Assembly (NCBI RefSeq): GCF_000472425.1 | Contig: NZ_AXAI01000005.1 | Span: 1-64,000, forward strand | Direction of reading: 5' to 3' | Length of the DNA stretch: 64,000 nt | Origin: Bradyrhizobium sp. Tv2a-2 | GTDB lineage: Bacteria; Pseudomonadota; Alphaproteobacteria; Rhizobiales; Xanthobacteraceae | In this document: positions 59,642 to 64,000 of the stretch, one piece after another | Position numbering within the stretch: the stretch's first letter is position 1 | Layout: each line of letters starts with the position of its first letter | Notes under the pieces: model-generated | The model's input: only the letters and a program-made list of their open reading frames with translations | Told to the model about the DNA's origin: nothing | The model's database searches: none | Made by a program: the position numbers and the translations under genes

Positions 59642-61495
59642 ATGCGCTTCCTGCCCACCGTCTGGCGGGCGCTTGGGGATCCTGTCGGCATGTTCCGCCT
59701 TTATGTTCGTGTGCTCGAACTGCTCGGCAAGGAGGCGCGGCTTGGTCTCGCTCTCGCCTTCGCCAATCTGGTGCTGGCCGGCGCCCAGTTCGCCGAGCCG
59801 GTGCTGTTCGGTCGCATCGTTGACGTGCTCTCGTCCGACAAGCCGGCCTCTTCGGCCTGGCCGCTGTTAGGAGCCTGGGTCGCGTTCGGGCTGTTCACCA
59901 TCATCACCGGCGCCGCCGTTGCGCTGAATGCGGATCGGCTGGCGCACCGGCAGCGCCAGGCCGTGCTCTCGAACTATTTCGAGCATATCATGCAGCTTCC
60001 CCTCACCTTCCATTCCGGCACCCATTCGGGGCGGCTGATGAAGGTGATGCTCAACGGCACCGACGCGCTCTGGCGGCTGTGGCTCGGCTTCTTCCGCGAG
60101 CATTTCGCCGCCATCCTCTCGGTGATCGTGCTGCTGCCGCTGTCGCTGGTGGTGAACTGGCGGCTTGCGATCCTGCTGTTCGTGCTCTGCATCGTGTTCA
60201 CGCTGATCACCACCTTCGTGGTGCGCAAGACCTACGGCATGCAGAGCCAGGTCGAGGAGCACTACAGCGATCTCTCGGCACGCGCGTCCGATGCCATCGG
60301 CAATGTCGCGCTGGTGCAAAGCTTCGTGCGGATCGAGGCCGAGGTGCAGGGCCTGCGCTTCATCGCCGCCAATCTGTTGCAGGCGCAGATGCCGGTGCTG
60401 TCCTGGTGGGCGCTGGTCACCGTGATCACCAAGGCTTCCACCACCATCACGGTGCTGGCGATCTTTGCACTCGGCATCGCGCTGCATGCCAGAGGCCTGA
60501 CCACGGTCGGCGAGATCGTGATGTTCGTCTCCTTCGCCACCATCCTGATCCAGAAGCTGGAGCAGGTGGTCGCCTTCATCAACAACATCTTCATGGAGGC
60601 GCCGCGGCTGAAGGAATTCTTCCAGGTGCTGGACGCGGTGCCCGCGGTGCGCGACCGGCCCGATGCGATCGAGGCCGGACGGCTTGCGGGGCTGGTCGAG
60701 TTCAGCGACGTGACCTTCTCCTATGACGGCAAGCGGCCGGCGGTCGAGGACCTCTCCTTTACCGCGCTGCCCGGCCAGACCATCGCGCTGGTCGGGCCGA
60801 CCGGCGCCGGCAAGTCCACCGCGATTGCGCTGTTGCACCGCGCCTTCGACCCGCAATCCGGCTTCATCAAGATCGACGGCATGGACGTGCGCGGGATCAA
60901 GCTCGCCGCGCTGCGCCGGAACATCGGCGTGGTGTTCCAGGAGGCGCTGCTGTTCAACCGCTCGATTGCCGACAATTTGCGCGTCGGCAAGCCGGATGCG
61001 AGCGAGGAGGAGATGCGCAAGGCCGCGGCGCGGGCACAGGCGCTGGAGTTCATCGATCGCAGCAGCCACGGTTTCGACACCAATGTCGGCGAGCGCGGGC
61101 GGCTGTTGTCCGGCGGCGAGCGGCAACGGCTGTCGATCGCACGCGCGCTGTTGAAGGATCCACCGATCCTGATCCTGGACGAGGCGACCAGCGCGCTCGA
61201 CGCGGTCACGGAAGCAAAAGTGAACGCGGCGCTCGACGAAGTGATGAGAGGGCGCACCACTTTCGTGATCGCCCACCGCCTGTCCACCATCCGAAACGCG
61301 ACGCGAATCCTTTTGTTCGAGAGCGGGCGGGTGATCGAAAGCGGAACTTTCGATGAACTCGTGGCAAAAGGCGGCCGTTTTACGGAACTCGCGCGCGCCC
61401 AGTTCATGGTGCAAGAGAGTGTGAAACAAAGCACCGACCAGAACGCGAACCAAAGCACCGAGACGTCGGCCGGAAGCTCCATCGTCAAGGCTTGA
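59642..61495 (+). CDS. ndvA: Cyclic beta-glucan exporter, ABC ATP-binding/permease protein
   Basis: The 617-residue half transporter has six membrane helices (about residues 35-310, [30 protein letters not shown]) and an ATPase: Walker [12 protein letters not shown], signature [16 protein letters not shown], Walker [13 protein letters not shown] and H-loop VIAHRLST. The [15 protein letters not shown] and [19 protein letters not shown] segments match NdvA, which moves cyclic beta-glucans to the periplasm, needed for osmoadaptation and nodule invasion. An ATG at 59690 (MFRLYVRV) would give 601 residues and is an equally good start. It ends with a Ser/Thr/Asn-rich tail. Confidence 0.9.
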   Translation: MRFLPTVWRALGDPVGMFRLYVRVLELLGKEARLGLALAFANLVLAGAQFAEPVLFGRIVDVLSSDKPASSAWPLLGAWVAFGLFTIITGAAVALNADRLAHRQRQAVLSNYFEHIMQLPLTFHSGTHSGRLMKVMLNGTDALWRLWLGFFREHFAAILSVIVLLPLSLVVNWRLAILLFVLCIVFTLITTFVVRKTYGMQSQVEEHYSDLSARASDAIGNVALVQSFVRIEAEVQGLRFIAANLLQAQMPVLSWWALVTVITKASTTITVLAIFALGIALHARGLTTVGEIVMFVSFATILIQKLEQVVAFINNIFMEAPRLKEFFQVLDAVPAVRDRPDAIEAGRLAGLVEFSDVTFSYDGKRPAVEDLSFTALPGQTIALVGPTGAGKSTAIALLHRAFDPQSGFIKIDGMDVRGIKLAALRRNIGVVFQEALLFNRSIADNLRVGKPDASEEEMRKAAARAQALEFIDRSSHGFDTNVGERGRLLSGGERQRLSIARALLKDPPILILDEATSALDAVTEAKVNAALDEVMRGRTTFVIAHRLSTIRNATRILLFESGRVIESGTFDELVAKGGRFTELARAQFMVQESVKQSTDQNANQSTETSAGSSIVKA

Positions 61496-61607
61496 TATCC
61501 GGTCAGAATTCGGCCGTGATATCCGAGGAATAAGTCGGCGGAAGCCTCTGTTCTGGATCGCCGAGCCGGTATAGGTTTCGACTTGCCGTGCGCGCCGGCG
61601 CCACAAC

Positions 61608-63179
61608 ATGCGTGAGAACAGACTTTCGCGTTCAAGACCCGTCTTTGTCTCGCCTGAGCAGGCGGATCTTGAGAGAAGGATCGCAAAGGACCGGAACCGG
61701 ATTGTGCCTCTGCTTCGCACCTCGCATCTTTTTTCGCCGTTCCGCGGCCTGCTTCGCAAAGCCGCGCTGAACGGAATGGTGCTCGCCGCCGCGCTGGCGT
61801 TCGCCGCGCCGCGCGTTGCCTGCGCCACCGAGGCGCATCTTCTGATCGAGGCCGATACCGGCAAGGTGCTGGAGGCCGAGAACGCGACCATCCCGTGGTA
61901 CCCCGCGTCCCTGACCAAGATCATGACCGCCTATGTCACGCTCAAGGCCGTCAAGGATGGCAAGATCACGCTCGATACGCTGTTCACCGTATCGCCGACG
62001 GCGGCCTCGCAATCGCCGTCGAAGATGGGCTTCAAGCCGGGCACGCGGGTGACCGTCGACAACGCGCTGAAGATGATGCTGGTGAAATCTGCCAACGACA
62101 TGGCGGTGGTGCTCGCCGAGGGCGTTGGCGGCTCGATCGACGGCTTCTCCGCGATGATGAACGACACTGCGCAGAAGCTCGGCATGACGCAGACGAGCTA
62201 TGTCAATCCGAACGGACTGCCCGCCGATGGCCAGATCACCTCGGCGCGCGACCTCGGCATCCTGTCGCGCTCCTTCCTGCGCGACCTCCCCGAATATGAG
62301 TATTACGTCCACATTCCCGCGATCCGCTTCGGCAAGCGTGTCACGCAGAATTTCAACAAGCTGATCGGCCGTTACCCTGGTGCCGACGGCTTCAAGACCG
62401 GCTTCATCTGCGCCTCCGGTTACAATCTGGTCGGCTCGGCCACCCACAACGGAAGGCGGCTGATCGCCGTCGTGCTGGGCGCCTCCTCGGGCCAGATGCG
62501 CGCGGTGCGCGCTGCCCAGCTGCTTGAGCGCGGCTTCGCGCAGAACTCGCTGGGCTGGCTGAAGCCCTCGCTCGGCACGGTCGAAAACCTGGCGCCTGTC
62601 GACACCTCTCCACCGAACCTGCGCGACGATATGTGCGGCGGCCATCGCCACAAGCCGGCGAGCGACGAGGACGAGGTCGCGAGCAACGGTACGGCTGGAT
62701 CGACCGGCGCAGGCGACACCAACCCGATGTTCTACACTGCGGGCCTGCAGCCGCCGGTCGCCAATCCTGTGGCGCTGATCGCAGGTGCCCCTGAGCCGAA
62801 TGAACCTGTTGTCGTCTACACCGGGCCGACGCGGACGGGAGCCGCGCTGATCGCAGCCGTTGCTGCTGACACGGCGAGCCAGGACACGCCAAAGGCCAGG
62901 GGCAAGAAGGCGCGTCTTGCGGCAAAGAAACCGGACGCGGCGGCCGAAGCGAAGAGCGACGCCAAATCCGAGCCAAAGGCTGCGACCAAGCCTGCAGCCG
63001 CCAAACATGCCAATGCCAAGCCGAACGCTGCCGCAAAATCGGCTGACAAGCCTGCCGCCACAGCGTCGGATGTCACGACCGCCAAGCCCGTCAAGCCCAA
63101 ACCGGTCGCCGCCAAAAAGCCGAAGCCTACGACGGGGGACGGCAAGCCGGCCGCCTCGGATGCCAAGCCGTCCGGCTAG
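61608..63179 (+). CDS. D-alanyl-D-alanine carboxypeptidase (penicillin-binding protein 5/6 class) with Ala/Lys-rich tail
   Basis: The 523-residue protein has a basic leader, a hydrophobic signal (GMVLAAALAFAAPRVACA), then the catalytic blocks YPASLTKIMTAYV (SxxK near residue 101), VKSANDMAVVLAEG (SxN near 161) and DGFKTGFICASGYNL (KTG near 263). It removes terminal D-Ala from peptidoglycan peptides. The last 170 residues are Ala/Lys/Pro repeats (AAKPKA, KPAATAS), which could bind the wall. Long leader: a later Met at the signal is possible. Confidence 0.93.
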   Translation: MRENRLSRSRPVFVSPEQADLERRIAKDRNRIVPLLRTSHLFSPFRGLLRKAALNGMVLAAALAFAAPRVACATEAHLLIEADTGKVLEAENATIPWYPASLTKIMTAYVTLKAVKDGKITLDTLFTVSPTAASQSPSKMGFKPGTRVTVDNALKMMLVKSANDMAVVLAEGVGGSIDGFSAMMNDTAQKLGMTQTSYVNPNGLPADGQITSARDLGILSRSFLRDLPEYEYYVHIPAIRFGKRVTQNFNKLIGRYPGADGFKTGFICASGYNLVGSATHNGRRLIAVVLGASSGQMRAVRAAQLLERGFAQNSLGWLKPSLGTVENLAPVDTSPPNLRDDMCGGHRHKPASDEDEVASNGTAGSTGAGDTNPMFYTAGLQPPVANPVALIAGAPEPNEPVVVYTGPTRTGAALIAAVAADTASQDTPKARGKKARLAAKKPDAAAEAKSDAKSEPKAATKPAAAKHANAKPNAAAKSADKPAATASDVTTAKPVKPKPVAAKKPKPTTGDGKPAASDAKPSG

Positions 63180-63277
63180 CGTGCGGCAAAGCGGCCGTTA
63201 ATCCAAAGCAGCTGCAGCAACTTGGCCCGCTTGCCATGGCCGCGCCCATGGCCCAATACTGCGTTAAAACAAGCCAC

Positions 63278-63292
63278 CCCGCCTTGGGCGGG
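63278..63292 (+). terminator. Hairpin between dacA-type gene and fadD-type gene
   Basis: CCCGCC, loop TTG, GGCGGG forms a six-base-pair GC stem. It has no U-tract, so it is a weak candidate. Confidence 0.3.
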
Positions 63293-63319
63293 CGTGTGCT
63301 TCGGTAGAGGGGAGAGGCC

Positions 63320-64000
63320 ATGGAGCGGATCTGGCTAAAGCAATACCCAGCCGGCGTGCCGGCCGATATCGACATCAGCCAATATGGCTCGCTGGTCGCG
63401 CTCCTCGAGGAGAGCTTTGCGAAATTCTCAGCTCGCAAGGCCTTCATCTGCATGGACAAGTCGATCAGCTACCGCGACCTCGACGAGATGTCGAAGGCGC
63501 TGGCAGCCTTCCTGCAGAGCAGGGGACTGACCAAGGGCGCACGCGTCGCGCTGATGATGCCGAACGTGCTGCAATACCCGATCGCGACCGCCGCGGTGCT
63601 GCGCGCGGGCTACGCCGTCGTCAACGTCAATCCGCTCTACACCCCGCGCGAGCTCGAGCATCAGCTCAAGGACTCCGGCGCCGAGGCGATCGTCGTACTG
63701 GAGAACTTCGCCCACACCGTTGAGCAGGTGTTGCCGCATACCGAGGTCAAGCACGTCATCGTCGCCAGCATGGGCGACCTGCTCGGCTTCAAGGGCGTGA
63801 TCGTCAACCTGGTGGTACGCCGGGTGAAGAAGATGGTGCCGGCCTTCTCGTTGCCGTCAGCGGTCGCCTTCAACGACGCGCTCGCGGCGGGCAAGCGCCT
63901 GTCCTTCAACAAGCCGAAGATCGGGCCCGACGACGTCGCCTTCCTGCAATATACCGGCGGCACCACCGGCGTCTCCAAGGGAGCGACCCTGCTCCACCGC
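63320..64000 (+). CDS. Long-chain fatty acid-CoA ligase, N-terminal part (runs off the right edge)
   Basis: The frame starts MERIWLKQYPAGVPADIDIS, a FadD-type N-terminus, and has the helix-turn ALMMPNVLQYPIATAAVLRAGYAVVNVNPLYTPRELEHQL and the P-loop-like QYTGGTTGVSKGATLLHR at the very edge. The enzyme activates fatty acids with ATP and CoA. GGAGAGG precedes the ATG. About 227 residues are present; the rest lies beyond base 64000. It is a second AMP-ligase in the window and clearly different from the one at 47955. Confidence 0.95.
   Translation, partial: MERIWLKQYPAGVPADIDISQYGSLVALLEESFAKFSARKAFICMDKSISYRDLDEMSKALAAFLQSRGLTKGARVALMMPNVLQYPIATAAVLRAGYAVVNVNPLYTPRELEHQLKDSGAEAIVVLENFAHTVEQVLPHTEVKHVIVASMGDLLGFKGVIVNLVVRRVKKMVPAFSLPSAVAFNDALAAGKRLSFNKPKIGPDDVAFLQYTGGTTGVSKGATLLHR

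Noticed and set aside
59867..61924. 685-residue minus-strand frame opposite ndvA
   Set aside because: Length comes from high GC; the plus strand has all ABC motifs, and this frame has none.
1..64000. CRISPR array, intact insertion sequence or prophage
   Set aside because: No regularly spaced identical repeats, transposase or phage structural gene was seen; the HNH and terminase-like fragments stand alone.

Overview
The window is chromosomal DNA of high GC from an alphaproteobacterium of the Bradyrhizobium/Nitrobacteraceae type. This rests on an NdvA-type cyclic glucan exporter, a minCDE operon, DUF2336 and DUF2855 proteins, a Bug-type (tripartite tricarboxylate transporter) receptor, many Ala/Pro-rich exported small proteins, and several palindromic intergenic repeats of a kind I know from Bradyrhizobium genomes. 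No organism name can be proved from the sequence alone.

Layout. 0-5.4 kb: start of etfB, a PduO-type cobalamin adenosyltransferase, a twin-helix membrane protein, a YihY/BrkB protein, a soluble hybrid histidine kinase, GluQRS and an AlkA-like glycosylase. 5.4-12.1 kb: a DUF2855 protein, a coiled-coil membrane protein flanked by a duplicated DUF2855 tail, a flavin monooxygenase, an NHL-repeat protein, a Bug receptor and an HNH endonuclease. 12.1-13.3 kb: decayed genes. 13.36-20.7 kb: a tightly packed seven-gene operon (alpha/beta hydrolase with a Cys nucleophile, acetoacetate-decarboxylase-like protein, three small membrane proteins, patatin, and a GMC oxidoreductase fused to a metallophosphoesterase). 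This is the most unusual system in the window. 20.8-27.9 kb: a DapA-family enzyme, a Tat-exported FAD oxidoreductase operon with membrane partners, an HtrA-like protein that has lost its catalytic triad, and an esterase. 28-33.6 kb: DsbA-like oxidoreductase, a TauE pseudogene, two thioesterases divergent from a TetR regulator with two operators between them, small exported proteins, an AbrB-like membrane protein, DsbB and tRNA-Leu(CAA).

33.7-38.6 kb: amidase, orphan response regulator, aldo/keto reductase, DUF2336 protein and a decayed HTH gene. 38.7-40.7 kb: a lower-GC islet with an exported cupin and a Tat-exported metallo-beta-lactamase-fold hydrolase. 41-45.6 kb: a LuxR-type response regulator and 7TM histidine kinase pair between small exported proteins. 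A shared CCCATGA-N2-ATGG motif occurs in the intergenic spaces next to these genes, which suggests a local regulon. 45.7-50.3 kb: Spy-like protein, flavin oxidoreductase, acyl-CoA synthetase, thioesterase. 50.4-52.2 kb: minCDE. 52.6-58.2 kb: a branched-chain-amino-acid-type binding protein, a second flavin oxidoreductase, a DedA-like protein and a HisE-like pyrophosphohydrolase. At about 58.3 kb a minus-strand hairpin plus U-tract with no upstream minus-strand gene marks a probable small RNA with CUCCUCC motifs. 58.6-64 kb: NMT1-type binding protein, NdvA, D-Ala-D-Ala carboxypeptidase and the start of a FadD-type acyl-CoA ligase.

Metabolic theme: many genes act on acyl, lipid or sterol-like compounds (two acyl-CoA ligases, four thioesterase-like proteins counting the hydrolases, patatin, GMC and flavin oxidoreductases). 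No phage, plasmid origin, intact insertion sequence or CRISPR array was seen.
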